This document shows positions 45,888-56,037 of a stretch of 64,000 bases of DNA, one piece after another (the first letter of the stretch is position 1; each line of letters starts with the position of its first letter). Both the position numbers and the translations under genes were made by a program. Where the stretch lies: the NCBI GenBank assembly GCA_938029725.1, contig CALHGE010000023.1, positions 62,001-126,000 of the forward strand. Reading direction: 5' to 3'. The notes below the pieces were generated by a model. It was not told the origin of the DNA. It ran no database searches and was given only the letters and a program-made list of their open reading frames with translations. The DNA is from an uncultured Flavobacteriaceae bacterium. GTDB lineage: Bacteria; Bacteroidota; Bacteroidia; Flavobacteriales; Flavobacteriaceae.

Positions 45888-48116
45888 ATGATAAAGCATA
45901 CTTGCATATACATTCTTTTTTTCTTCGGATGTTCTTCCCTGTTTTCGCAGATACAGCGCGAAGCAAATAACGCATCTGAAATTCGGCCTACCATAGAAAT
46001 AAGAGGTTCTGTTCAGGGAAAGGAAAATTTTGAACCGATATCTGGTGTTGAAATCTCAAGCAATAGCGGTGTTTATGCCTTGACAGACGCTCAAGGAGAA
46101 TATAGCATAAGAGTTTCAATTGGAGATGAACTCACTTTCAGAAGCCCCGAATTTGAAACAAAACGATACCTTGTTCAAAGTGATGAAGATGTTGATGTTT
46201 TGGTGAAAGGATATTCTCAGGGTAGTTCAATTAGAACAAAAAGTGAAATAGTACGAGATAATCAGGTGTCGATACACAAGTTGTATTTAGATTCTGCATA
46301 TGCCTATCGAAAAACAAATATTGAGAAAAGTATCGACTTTATAACGCAGTCGATAGCAAAACTTGGTAAAAGGGGAAATAGAAAAGAATTGGCCTTGTCA
46401 CTAACCGCCTTAGGAGAGGTATATCAATATCATAAACAAAATGATTTAGCGATTACGAGCTATAAAGATGCTTTGAAGTCTAATAAGACCAGTAAAACTA
46501 CCTTGCTTTTAGGGAGTTCGTATCTCTTGAATAAAGATTTTCAAAATGCGGAAGAGACCTTAAGCCCCTTGTTAAAGATTAAAAATTTAATTCCGTATCA
46601 GCAGGCGCAATTATATGAGAGCTTAGGTGATGTGTATACGGGCTTAAAGAATATCAATACAGCCGTTGGTTTTTACGAGCAAGGTTTGGTCGTCGCTAGG
46701 AAAAATCAGATTACACCAAAAATGACTGATTTAAATTCAAAGATAGCTGACGCTTATGCAACGGAAGATAAATTTATAGAAGCAGAAGGTTATTATGGAA
46801 ATTCTTTGAAATTAGCAGCGAACGAAGCACCGCAAAGAGCGATTAAAGAAAAGGAAAAAGTAGCTGATTTTTATAATAAAAATAGTCGCTATGATGAAGA
46901 AATTCAGTTTCGTAAAAAGAGCTTAAATGAGTTAAATAATTTACCAAGGCCGACCGCAGTACGGCAATCAGGAATCGTAAATGCAGATACGATTACTACG
47001 CAACGCATCAATTATAAAATTGCAAACGCTTATATAGCGCAAGATAAATATGAGCAAGCGATTCCTTATTTGGAGCAAAGTATTGTAGAAGCAGATTCTG
47101 ATGATGATCTGATTGTACAAAAAGATGCTACTCGAAAGTTGTCTGAAGTATATGAGTTCAAAGGCGATTTTACAAAAGCTTTAGAGACCTACCAGGCTTA
47201 TGTTTCGGTCGTAGACACACTTTATATTAGAAAAGAGCAAGAGATCTCTCGTGCGGCGCGATTTAATAGAGAAATCGCTACAAAGCAAAATCGTATTTTC
47301 GGATTGGAGCAAGAGCGAGAGCTTTCACAAAGTAAATACGATTTAGCGGTAACAGGCCAACAGTTAATACAAGAAACTAACAAGCGCCAGAAATGGCTTA
47401 TTTATTCTTTGATTTTCGGATTACTATTGATGGGCTTAGCGACTTTCTTTTTCTACCGAAGTAACCAACAGCAGAAACTGGCAAATAACCTTTTAGCTTT
47501 GAAATCATTACGATCGCAAATGAATCCGCACTTTATATTTAATGCGCTAAATTCAGTGAATAACTACATTGCTAAAAGCGACGAACGAAGCGCTAATCGC
47601 TATTTAAGTGAGTTCTCAACGTTGATGCGTTCGGTGCTAGAAAATTCTGAGGAAGATTTTATTCCCCTATCCAAAGAACTAGAACTTTTAGAACTTTATG
47701 TGAAATTAGAACATTCTCGCTTTCCAGATAAGTTTGATTATAAGATTAGTATAGATAAAGAGTTGGATGTTAGTACTTTTCAGATTCCGCCGATGTTATT
47801 GCAACCCTATATCGAAAACTCCATCTGGCACGGACTTCGATATAAAAAAGAGAAGGGAGTATTAACGATTCAATTTCAACAAAAAAGTAAGGAGACTATC
47901 GAGATTACGATTACCGATGATGGTATAGGCAGAAAGAAATCTGCAGCACTAAAAACATCAAATCAAAAGAAACAGAAATCGAAAGCAATGGGTAATATTA
48001 AAAAACGGGTTGCTATTTTAAATGACATGTACAAAGATAAAGTAGATGTGCATATTTCTGATTTACAAGAGGATGGAACAGGAACAAAAGTAGTGTTCAC
48101 TTTAAAAAAAGACTAA
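45888..48116 (+). CDS. LytS-type sensor histidine kinase with CarboxypepD and TPR sensor region
   Basis: A 742-residue kinase. Signal peptide (about 1-22), a carboxypeptidase-regulatory-like beta domain (about 36-105; PISGVEISSNSGVYALTDAQGEY), a series of tetratricopeptide repeats (about 125-440), a coiled coil, one membrane helix (LIYSLIFGLLLMGLATFFFY, about 503-522), then the His-kinase domain with LRSQMNPHFIFNALN (phospho-His about 547) and an ATPase domain (ITDDGIGRKKS). The cognate LytTR regulator follows 126 bases downstream. The sensed signal is unknown. Confidence 0.92.
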   Translation: MIKHTCIYILFFFGCSSLFSQIQREANNASEIRPTIEIRGSVQGKENFEPISGVEISSNSGVYALTDAQGEYSIRVSIGDELTFRSPEFETKRYLVQSDEDVDVLVKGYSQGSSIRTKSEIVRDNQVSIHKLYLDSAYAYRKTNIEKSIDFITQSIAKLGKRGNRKELALSLTALGEVYQYHKQNDLAITSYKDALKSNKTSKTTLLLGSSYLLNKDFQNAEETLSPLLKIKNLIPYQQAQLYESLGDVYTGLKNINTAVGFYEQGLVVARKNQITPKMTDLNSKIADAYATEDKFIEAEGYYGNSLKLAANEAPQRAIKEKEKVADFYNKNSRYDEEIQFRKKSLNELNNLPRPTAVRQSGIVNADTITTQRINYKIANAYIAQDKYEQAIPYLEQSIVEADSDDDLIVQKDATRKLSEVYEFKGDFTKALETYQAYVSVVDTLYIRKEQEISRAARFNREIATKQNRIFGLEQERELSQSKYDLAVTGQQLIQETNKRQKWLIYSLIFGLLLMGLATFFFYRSNQQQKLANNLLALKSLRSQMNPHFIFNALNSVNNYIAKSDERSANRYLSEFSTLMRSVLENSEEDFIPLSKELELLELYVKLEHSRFPDKFDYKISIDKELDVSTFQIPPMLLQPYIENSIWHGLRYKKEKGVLTIQFQQKSKETIEITITDDGIGRKKSAALKTSNQKKQKSKAMGNIKKRVAILNDMYKDKVDVHISDLQEDGTGTKVVFTLKKD

Positions 48117-48242
48117 CAGAAAAGATAGACCACGTGGCTACACTTTTGGGCGTGCTGTATAAATTTTAATTAGAGAACTAGAGCGTATTCAAGTTCGCAT
48201 AACTTTTAGAAATATGGAGAAAAGAACAATAAGAATATAGTC

Positions 48243-48971
48243 ATGAAATTAAACGCAATCATAGTTGAAGATGAGATGGGTAGCCGTGAAATACTGAGTA
48301 ATTACATAGCGAAATACTGCCCTAGTGTAAATTTAGTGGGCGAAGCTGAATCGATAGAGGAAGCAAAAGAACTCATTAATAAAGAGACTTTAGATTTGGT
48401 TTTCTTAGATGTAGAAATGCCATTTGGTACTGGTTTTGATTTACTTGAGCAGTTGCCTAATCGTAAGTTTGAAACGGTTTTTGTTACTGCCTATAATCAG
48501 TATGCTATAGATGCATTGAACAACCAAGCAGCCTACTATTTGATGAAGCCAATTAATATTGACGAATTAATAAAAGCTGTCGACCATGTTACTGAAATTA
48601 GAATAAAGGAGGATGCTCTAGAAGAGCGAGTGCTTAGCCCGAAACTGAATAAGGTGGATGGTAAAATAACCTTACCGCAACAAGACGGATTTCAAATACT
48701 AAATGTTGCCGAGATCTTATATTGCAAAGCAGATGATAATTACACGGAAATCTATTTAGAAAATAAAAAAATATTGGTAAGCAAAACCTTGAAATTTTTT
48801 GAAGAAGCCCTTTCCGAATTTGCTTTTGCCCGCATTCATAAGTCTTATTTAGTGAATGTAAATGAAGTTGTGAAATACAGAAGAGGCAAAGGCGGAAGTG
48901 TTGTTGTCTCTAATGGAAAAGAATTATCAGTATCCGCTTCAAAGAAAAAGGATTTCTTAGCGTATTTTTAA
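48243..48971 (+). CDS. LytTR family response regulator
   Basis: A 242-residue two-domain regulator. The receiver domain (about 1-120) has the acidic pocket in IIVEDE, phospho-acceptor Asp56 (VFLDVEMP) and the conserved Lys in YLMKPIN. The LytTR DNA-binding domain (about 140-240) shows ILYCKADDNYTEIYL and FARIHKSYLVNVNEV. It pairs with the upstream kinase. Target genes unknown. Confidence 0.95.
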   Translation: MKLNAIIVEDEMGSREILSNYIAKYCPSVNLVGEAESIEEAKELINKETLDLVFLDVEMPFGTGFDLLEQLPNRKFETVFVTAYNQYAIDALNNQAAYYLMKPINIDELIKAVDHVTEIRIKEDALEERVLSPKLNKVDGKITLPQQDGFQILNVAEILYCKADDNYTEIYLENKKILVSKTLKFFEEALSEFAFARIHKSYLVNVNEVVKYRRGKGGSVVVSNGKELSVSASKKKDFLAYF

Positions 48972-49009
48972 ATTGGAATTTTAATTGCCTTAACCCTTAA
49001 CCCGAAAAC

Positions 49010-49528
49010 ATGATACTTAAAACCATTAACGGAAAAACGCCTGTAATTGGCAATGATTGCTATATCGCAGAAAACGCAACCATAGTTGGTGAAGTGACTA
49101 TGGGTGACCAATGCAGTATTTGGTTTAATGCTGTTTTACGTGGCGATGTGCACTTTATTAAATTAGGAAATAAGGTAAACGTGCAAGATGGAGCCATTGT
49201 GCACTGCACCTACCAAAAATCACCAACTACTGTTGGAAACAATGTTTCAATAGGGCATAATGCTATTATTCATGGCTGTACGATCAAAGACAATGTTTTG
49301 ATCGGTATGGGAAGCATCGTTATGGATGACTGTATCATTGAAAGTAATAGTATCATAGCTGCAGGGGCAGTGGTTACCAAAGGTACGCACGTACCTTCTG
49401 GAACCGTTTTTGCAGGAATGCCTGCAAAAAAAATAAAAGATATTAGTCCTGAATTAAGTGTGGGTGAAGTAGATCGTATTGCCGATAACTACGTAAAATA
49501 TTCTGGCTGGTTTAAGCAGGAAGAGTAG
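49010..49528 (+). CDS. gamma carbonic anhydrase-like hexapeptide-repeat protein
   Basis: A 172-residue left-handed beta-helix protein of the YrdA/PaaY/gamma-CA group. Metal-ligand histidines can be placed in VHCTY, IGHNAIIHG, the family's three-His pattern. The start IGNDCYIAENATIVGEV and end FAGMPAKKIKDIS are typical. It lies 38 bases behind the response regulator and may be co-transcribed. Real carbonic anhydrase activity is not assured for this subfamily. Confidence 0.88.
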   Translation: MILKTINGKTPVIGNDCYIAENATIVGEVTMGDQCSIWFNAVLRGDVHFIKLGNKVNVQDGAIVHCTYQKSPTTVGNNVSIGHNAIIHGCTIKDNVLIGMGSIVMDDCIIESNSIIAAGAVVTKGTHVPSGTVFAGMPAKKIKDISPELSVGEVDRIADNYVKYSGWFKQEE

Positions 49529-49593
49529 GGCTAAAGACTTTTTAATTGTTATACGAATGAATTTTAGTTTTTACTTGAGTTTGTAGTTGAAAC

Positions 49594-49623
49594 TTGCGCT
49601 TGAACTTTATATCCTTATTTTTG
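49594..49623 (+). promoter_or_regulatory. promoter of fabD
   Basis: TTG at 49594-49596, a 19-base spacer, TATTTTTG at 49616-49623; the ATG is 20 bases further. Confidence 0.65.
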
Positions 49624-49642
49624 CCAATCAAATAAGAAAAAA

Positions 49643-50527
49643 ATGAATGCATATATATTCCCAGGTCAGGGGGCACAGTTTGTAGGTATGGGCTTAGACC
49701 TTTATGAAAAATACCCTATAGCACAAGAGCTATTTGAAAAGGCAAACGAGATTTTAGATTTTCGCATTACGGATATAATGTTTGAAGGCAGTCCAGAAGA
49801 CTTGAAGCAGACTAAAGTCACACAACCTGCTATTTTTCTTCATTCCGTTATTTTAAGCAAGGTTATGGGTGATTCTTTTCAGCCAGATATGGTAGCAGGG
49901 CATTCACTTGGTGAATTCTCAGCCTTGGTGGCGAATGGTGTTTTGAATTTTGAAGACGGCTTGAAGTTAGTATCTCAGCGTGCTTTGGCTATGCAAAAAG
50001 CATGTGAGCTTCAGCCGAGTACGATGGCGGCAGTTTTAGGTTTGGCAGACGATGTTGTAGAAAGAATATGCCAAGAAATTGAAGGAATAGTAGTTGCGGC
50101 AAACTATAATTGCCCGGGTCAGTTGGTTATTTCGGGTGAAGTGCCTGCGATAGAAGCTGCTTGTGAAAAGATGAAAGAAGCGGGTGCGAGAAGGGCATTA
50201 ATACTTCCGGTTGGTGGCGCATTTCATTCTCCCTTAATGGAGCCTGCTCGAGAAGAGCTAGCAAACGCTATTGAAAATACAAGTTTTGCAACAGCAAAAT
50301 ACCCAATTTATCAGAATGTTAGCACCACAGCAGTTTTGAATTCCGACGCTATAAAAAGTAATTTAATTTCTCAGCTAACAGCACCCGTGAAGTGGACGCA
50401 AAGCGTTCAAAATATGATAAAAGACGGAGCGTTACTATTTACTGAAGTAGGCCCAGGTAAGGTATTACAGGGCTTAGTTCGTAAAATAAACGCAACTGCG
50501 AAAACTACATCTGCAATTCTTGATTAA
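49643..50527 (+). CDS. fabD: malonyl-CoA:ACP transacylase
   Basis: Transfers malonyl from CoA to acyl carrier protein at the start of fatty-acid elongation. 294 residues. The oxyanion motif FPGQGAQ opens the protein, the nucleophile is Ser88 in GHSLGE, and the catalytic His lies in GGAFHSPLM (about residue 195). It is a single gene with its own promoter; no other fab gene is next to it. Confidence 0.96.
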   Translation: MNAYIFPGQGAQFVGMGLDLYEKYPIAQELFEKANEILDFRITDIMFEGSPEDLKQTKVTQPAIFLHSVILSKVMGDSFQPDMVAGHSLGEFSALVANGVLNFEDGLKLVSQRALAMQKACELQPSTMAAVLGLADDVVERICQEIEGIVVAANYNCPGQLVISGEVPAIEAACEKMKEAGARRALILPVGGAFHSPLMEPAREELANAIENTSFATAKYPIYQNVSTTAVLNSDAIKSNLISQLTAPVKWTQSVQNMIKDGALLFTEVGPGKVLQGLVRKINATAKTTSAILD

Positions 50528-50692
50528 AGGCGTTGGCCGATAATACTTGTTGTTTGTCTGTAAAACCCCAGATTTACCTTGTATTTCAAGGTGTTAGCCG
50601 TTTTTTTTAGTACTATTGTTACCCAAATTTTACCTAGCTAGAATACCTGATTGTGCTTTATATTGAATTTGTATTAATTCAAAGAGCAGACT

Positions 50693-53600
50693 ATGAATAC
50701 GAAACGAGAACAGAATATATTTTTCAGGAGGCTTTTATTACTGGTTTTACTTTTTGGTAGCTTTTTCGCAAAAGCACAAGAGGTTAATGTTGACATCGTT
50801 GATGAACCAGCAAAAGAAGATGGATTAGTTACCGCAACTCTGCGGGTTACGATCTCCAACCCAAATATCAGAATTGCACCTACCAACATTTTGTATATGT
50901 TGGCAGGCTCGTCTACTGAGGGTGATGATTTTGAAGTTATTGGTACTATTGAAATTCCCTTAGGCCAAAATAATGTAGAGTTTGATATCACGCCAATTCA
51001 AGATAATTTTGTAGAAGGAGATGAAGATCTTAACTTTAGTATTTTACCTTCTCCTGAATATACCCTTGGTGCCAATAGTGATGTGACTATTTTAATTGAA
51101 GATGATGATGTTGGCGTAGTGTCGTTTGATAAGCGGCCTATCGTATTTATTGATCAGCTTAATGAGGGTGATGAAAATGGTACTTTTCGATTAGTTTGTT
51201 TTGATGCCTCAGGCACTAATCTTATGCTGAATGGTTTAGGTGAAACGGTGGAAATCTTTTTTGAGGTTTTAGGCTCTGGTACCGCTACAGGTCCTGGCAC
51301 AGCGCCCAGCGATGATTATGATTTGTTTAATGGGAATCCTTTAGATCTTACGTATAACGAGACGAACATGTCATTTCTTTACGCTGTTGAAACAGCTTCT
51401 CGTCGGATTAGAGTTCGAGCTTTCAACGATGCGTTAATCGAAGGTAATGAGACCATTACCTTGCGGTTAATAAGTACTAGTAATTCCTTGTATACAATTG
51501 ACCCAGCAAACGATACCGCAACCGTTACAATTATAGACAGGGTATGCGATGCCGGCATTATAGCCCCTGTATTAAACGCAAATTCAACGCAGTTTTGTGA
51601 TGCTTTTAGTGTATCGTTAGATACCTATTTAGATACTGGGGTTGCAGATAATCCTCCAACTAACGCCGAGCTGATTTTTAGCACAAATGCAGATCCAAGT
51701 GTGCAAGCCGATTGGGTTCCTGCAGCTGGCGGCAGTGAAGTCAGTCAAGCGGGCACCTATTTTGCGTTTTTTGCAAATACTGCGAATGACTGTTTTAGCC
51801 CAACTAATCAGCTGACACTCACTCAAAATACAGCACCTAACCCAGGTACGCCAATTGATAATATTCCCGACGCGTGTAACAATGCTGATGCTAATTTTAC
51901 CCCAAGACTTCTTGACCTTGATGATTTAATTATAGACGAAGATGCCGGTGATTGGCTGCAAACAGCAGGTCTTTCGCTTGGTGCGATACCGAATAATAAT
52001 CGAATTAACTTTGACAATGTTCCGGCAGATCTATATGAATTCACCTATACCACAACTGGTGCTGTAGGCGCTTGTACCAATCAATCAACGGTTATTGAGA
52101 TTAACGTTATTGACTGTGACCCCTGTTTGGCAGGGTCAATAGCACCGCCCTTAAATACAGCGGTAGCGACTGATCGTTGTGATGAGCTCAGCGTTAATTT
52201 GAACACTTTTATTACAGGAGAAGCCGCAAGCGCACCTGCAGGCACTACTTTACGCTGGAGTGCTATAGCCAACCCATTGGTGTCAGGTGATTTAATTGCG
52301 GCTACAAGAACAGTTTCAGGAACCTATTACGGCGTCTTTTGGGATTCATTTAATACCTGCGCAAGTCCGTCTACTCAGGTAGACCTCTTGCTCAGCGAAT
52401 CTCCGACGGCGGGTATAAATGCAAATGGTTCAGCGTGTAATAATGCGACGACAGCATTTGGTGCAACCAGTTTAGATCTAGATACCTTATTATCTGCTGG
52501 GGTTGATCCGGGCACTTGGGTTTCCACTTCAGGCCCTGAAGCGGTAGAACCTGACGCGAATAGTATAGTTCAATTTCAGAATAGAGCGGCAGGCACATAT
52601 GTCTACACTTATACGACCAACAATGCTGTTTTTCCGTGTACCAATGGTTCAGCAATTTTTAGCATTACCGTTGATGACTGCGACCCCTGTGTTGCCGGTA
52701 ACATAGCACCGGTCTTAGATCCAGATACAGCAACCATTGTTTGTGATGAATTTACCGCGAGTTTCAATGACTATACCAATAGTATCGCTCCAGTGGGCAC
52801 AATACTGACATGGAGTACAGATTCAGATGGCGAAAACCTAGCGGCACATTTATCTGCTGAAGAGGCAAGCAATCCGCCGAGCGCAGGAGGTACCTATTAT
52901 GGTTTTTTCTATGATGCGATCAATGCGTGTACAAGTCCGAACCTGCAGATTGATATTGTACTAAATACGACACCTGTCTTAAGTGATGTTACAGGTAGCG
53001 AACTTTGTATAACGGAAACAACTGGTAGGGTTATTCTGAGCGCAACTGCTTCTAATAACGCAACTATTAATTGGTATGCTTCTGCAACAGGTGGCGAAAG
53101 TATTGATGCAGGACCAAGCTTTACTACGCCTGCTATTTCAGTGACTACGACATACTATGCTGAAGCTACTTTGAATGGTTGTGCAAGTGAAAGGCAAGCG
53201 GCGATAGCAATAATACAGCAGCAACCTTTAGCAGGTATACCTCAAAATGGTGGCAACTCTTCTTCTTGTAGTGATGCTAACAATGGCCCAACGATCGTAG
53301 ATTTAGATGATTTGATTCTGGGAGAAGACGCAGGTATGTGGGTATATACAAATGGGCCTTCTCCAGATATTGCTATTCCATCAAACAATATTATAAATTT
53401 TGTAGGAAGCCCTGAGGGTGATTATACATTTACATTTACAACTACAGGTGCACAAGCCCCATGTAGTAATGAGTCTACGGTAATACGGATTTTTGTAAAT
53501 GATTGTGATATTGATACAGATTTAGACGGCTTGTTAGACGGTATTGAAGCTGTATTGGGTACAGATCCAAATGATTCTGATACAGATGGTGACGGAATTC

Positions 53601-55021
53601 TAGATGGTGTGGAAGTCGGAAACGACTTCGATAACCCATTAGATAGTGATTTGGATAGTGCTGGAGGTGCAAGTCCTGATGGCATTATTGATGCCCTTGA
53701 TTCAAACATACTCGATTTTGATAATGATGGTGTTGTAGATCAATTAGATCCAGGAGATGAAGATCCTTGTATACCCACTAGACAAAACGGCGTATGTGAT
53801 TTTGATTTGGATGATGTGCCAGATGCAGATGACCCTGAACCAGATAATCCTTGTTTTCCAAATATCAACCATCCAAATTGTAACCCAGATCCGATTGATT
53901 TAGAAATCACTAAAGAATTCGGTACTATAAGTGACCCAAGTGTGCCATTTGGTTCAGAGGTCACATTTACCGTTACGCTTCGAAATCTAAGTGCTGTAAA
54001 AGTTAGAAATATTCAAATTGGAGAGTTACTCGAAACAGGCTTTGAATATGTTTTTCATGAGGCTTCGGTAGGTGAGTATGATGCGATAAGTGGTGAATGG
54101 AATATTGTTGAAATTGAGGCAGCATCTACTCATACCTTGATGGTAACGGTCACTATTCTAGATGCCGGAACCTATGGTAATACGGCCGAGCTGTTAGCAT
54201 CTTTTCCTGAAGATAATAACCCTGCCAATGATAGTGCAACGGTGATCTTACCTATTGAGTTGCCCGTAGGTGTAAATCTTATCTTAGAAAAAACGGTTAG
54301 TCTAGGTGTTGGGAAGGAAAGATTGAAGACCGTTACAGGCTTAGTGAATGGTGTAACGTCTGAAGTTGAGGTGATTTACTATTTGAAGGTGATCAACAAG
54401 TCGTTCCAAGATATTGTGTCAAGCATTAGGGTCAGTGATATCTTTACTAACGATGATACTGTAGAATTTGAAATAATAGATGCTGAGACGCCAGCAGAAA
54501 CTAGCTTTAATCAGGCCACTGGTGTTTGGGTAATTAATCGGACTCTTGCTATAGATGAGGAGATTGAATTGTCATATAGAGTAGCCTTTAGAGGTCAGGG
54601 CGTTATACTTAATACGGCAACTATTGAAGGTTCTGTGCCAAGAGAAAGTATGGTGCAAGATGCAGATAGTAACTCGACTGCTCGAGTTGAAATTACCACT
54701 GCAAACGAAGTAGGGATTGGAATTTTGTACAACCAGTTTTCGCCAAATAATGATGGTTTAAATGATGATTTAAAAATCAATTTTACAGGTAGAAATGAAC
54801 AGGGTGAAGATTTTGAAATAATCAATCGCATTTATAATATTCAAATTTTTAATAGATACGGCAATTTGGTCTTTGAGGGATTAAACTTAAATACCGAAGT
54901 AGTTTGGGATGGCTCTTGGAAAGGTAAAGACGCTCCAGATGGCACCTATTTTTATACTTTGAATATTGATTTTGGAGAAGGACTAGAAATTCAAAAAGGC
55001 TGGATTCAGCTTATAAGATAA
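50693..55021 (+). CDS. T9SS type-B cargo: multidomain surface protein with gliding-associated C-terminal domain
   Basis: A 1,442-residue secreted protein. Signal peptide (about 1-29, ending FAKAQ); Calx-beta-like domains with EDDD ends (about 30-285); three or so repeats of about 190 residues opening with D-C-D-P-C and containing ACNNA and an LDLD stretch (about 286-935); a calcium-binding thrombospondin type-3-like Asp-rich region (DTDLDGLLDG, SDTDGDGILDG; about 936-1065); two DUF11 domains (about 1066-1335); and the CHU_C/TIGR04131 type-B sorting domain (about 1340-1442) with NQFSPNNDGLND and FNRYGNLVFEG. It is followed by a PorP/SprF and an OmpA gene, the standard trio. Probably a surface adhesin. 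Confidence 0.9.
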   Translation: MNTKREQNIFFRRLLLLVLLFGSFFAKAQEVNVDIVDEPAKEDGLVTATLRVTISNPNIRIAPTNILYMLAGSSTEGDDFEVIGTIEIPLGQNNVEFDITPIQDNFVEGDEDLNFSILPSPEYTLGANSDVTILIEDDDVGVVSFDKRPIVFIDQLNEGDENGTFRLVCFDASGTNLMLNGLGETVEIFFEVLGSGTATGPGTAPSDDYDLFNGNPLDLTYNETNMSFLYAVETASRRIRVRAFNDALIEGNETITLRLISTSNSLYTIDPANDTATVTIIDRVCDAGIIAPVLNANSTQFCDAFSVSLDTYLDTGVADNPPTNAELIFSTNADPSVQADWVPAAGGSEVSQAGTYFAFFANTANDCFSPTNQLTLTQNTAPNPGTPIDNIPDACNNADANFTPRLLDLDDLIIDEDAGDWLQTAGLSLGAIPNNNRINFDNVPADLYEFTYTTTGAVGACTNQSTVIEINVIDCDPCLAGSIAPPLNTAVATDRCDELSVNLNTFITGEAASAPAGTTLRWSAIANPLVSGDLIAATRTVSGTYYGVFWDSFNTCASPSTQVDLLLSESPTAGINANGSACNNATTAFGATSLDLDTLLSAGVDPGTWVSTSGPEAVEPDANSIVQFQNRAAGTYVYTYTTNNAVFPCTNGSAIFSITVDDCDPCVAGNIAPVLDPDTATIVCDEFTASFNDYTNSIAPVGTILTWSTDSDGENLAAHLSAEEASNPPSAGGTYYGFFYDAINACTSPNLQIDIVLNTTPVLSDVTGSELCITETTGRVILSATASNNATINWYASATGGESIDAGPSFTTPAISVTTTYYAEATLNGCASERQAAIAIIQQQPLAGIPQNGGNSSSCSDANNGPTIVDLDDLILGEDAGMWVYTNGPSPDIAIPSNNIINFVGSPEGDYTFTFTTTGAQAPCSNESTVIRIFVNDCDIDTDLDGLLDGIEAVLGTDPNDSDTDGDGILDGVEVGNDFDNPLDSDLDSAGGASPDGIIDALDSNILDFDNDGVVDQLDPGDEDPCIPTRQNGVCDFDLDDVPDADDPEPDNPCFPNINHPNCNPDPIDLEITKEFGTISDPSVPFGSEVTFTVTLRNLSAVKVRNIQIGELLETGFEYVFHEASVGEYDAISGEWNIVEIEAASTHTLMVTVTILDAGTYGNTAELLASFPEDNNPANDSATVILPIELPVGVNLILEKTVSLGVGKERLKTVTGLVNGVTSEVEVIYYLKVINKSFQDIVSSIRVSDIFTNDDTVEFEIIDAETPAETSFNQATGVWVINRTLAIDEEIELSYRVAFRGQGVILNTATIEGSVPRESMVQDADSNSTARVEITTANEVGIGILYNQFSPNNDGLNDDLKINFTGRNEQGEDFEIINRIYNIQIFNRYGNLVFEGLNLNTEVVWDGSWKGKDAPDGTYFYTLNIDFGEGLEIQKGWIQLIR

Positions 55022-55028
55022 AGTAAGA

Positions 55029-56024
55029 ATGATTTACGAAAATTGTAGATTTATATATAAAAGTACCCTGGGCTCAGTAATTATTGCCTTTTTCATGCTA
55101 AGCAATGCCTACGCTCAGAAGGAGCCGCAGTATACGCAGTACATGTATAATATTGGTAGTTTTAACCCTGGGTATGTCGGTACCACCGAAAACCCTGAGA
55201 TTATTGGGTCGTATCGTGCGCAATGGATTGATTTGCCGGGTGCACCTCGAACCATTCGTTTGGGTACTAATATTCCTTTCACTAATGAAAAGATGGGCAT
55301 GGGTTTTAATGTGGTAAGCGATCAATTAGGCCCTACTGCCCAAACCAACCTCGATCTTGCCTATTCGTACCAATTCAATGTTTCCGACGATACAAAGTTA
55401 TCCTTTGGAATGAATGTTGGGGGGTCATTTTTGAATGTTGATTTTTCTAAAGGGACTTTCGAAAACCCCGGAGAACGTTTTGATCAAGCGAACATCCAGA
55501 ATTTTTATCCAACCATAGGAGCGGGTCTTTTTCTCTACGGAAGAGATACTTGGTATTTGGGTGCTTCTATTCCTAATTTTCTCACAGATGGTATATATAA
55601 TGATGAGGTCGCATCGATAATAGATGGAAAAATGCAATTCAACTTTATCGGAGCTTATGTTTTTGATCTTAGCGATGGTCTAAAGTTTAAGCCCGCTTTT
55701 TTAATTAATTCTCTTTATGGCGCACCGCTTAATACCAATGTGTCAGGAAACTTTTTAATTAATGACAGGTTTACTTTAGGTGCTTCTTACCGTTTTGATA
55801 ATGCTGTCAGTGGCTTGGCTGGTTTTCAAGTAGGAAATGGCATTTTTATAGGATACTCTTATGACTATAATACAAACGGCTTGGGTGAATTCAATAGTGG
55901 TTCTCATGAACTTGTTTTGAAATTCTATTTGGGCAAAGGGAGCAATACGAGTGGGGGTAGTGGTTCAAATAACAAGAGGCTAAAAGGAAAACCAAAACAA
56001 ATCGATACGCCAAGATTTTTCTAA
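55029..56024 (+). CDS. PorP/SprF family outer-membrane protein
   Basis: A 331-residue beta-barrel partner for T9SS type-B cargo. It has an N-terminal signal peptide (ending SNAYAQ) and the family opening KEPQYTQYMYNIGSFNPGYVG, quoted here as QYTQYMYNIGSFNPGY, with GSYRAQWIDLPGAPRT shortly after. The barrel ends at SHELVLKFYLG, with a basic tail. The start is 7 bases after the cargo gene stop and the OmpA gene follows after 13 bases, so the three form an operon. SprF-like proteins are needed for secretion of their cognate cargo. Confidence 0.92.
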   Translation: MIYENCRFIYKSTLGSVIIAFFMLSNAYAQKEPQYTQYMYNIGSFNPGYVGTTENPEIIGSYRAQWIDLPGAPRTIRLGTNIPFTNEKMGMGFNVVSDQLGPTAQTNLDLAYSYQFNVSDDTKLSFGMNVGGSFLNVDFSKGTFENPGERFDQANIQNFYPTIGAGLFLYGRDTWYLGASIPNFLTDGIYNDEVASIIDGKMQFNFIGAYVFDLSDGLKFKPAFLINSLYGAPLNTNVSGNFLINDRFTLGASYRFDNAVSGLAGFQVGNGIFIGYSYDYNTNGLGEFNSGSHELVLKFYLGKGSNTSGGSGSNNKRLKGKPKQIDTPRFF

Positions 56025-56037
56025 AAGGGATCAAAAA

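Noticed and set aside
53500-53890. Minus-strand frames inside the adhesin gene that look like low-complexity proteins
   Set aside because: They are shadows of the Asp-rich calcium-binding repeat region.
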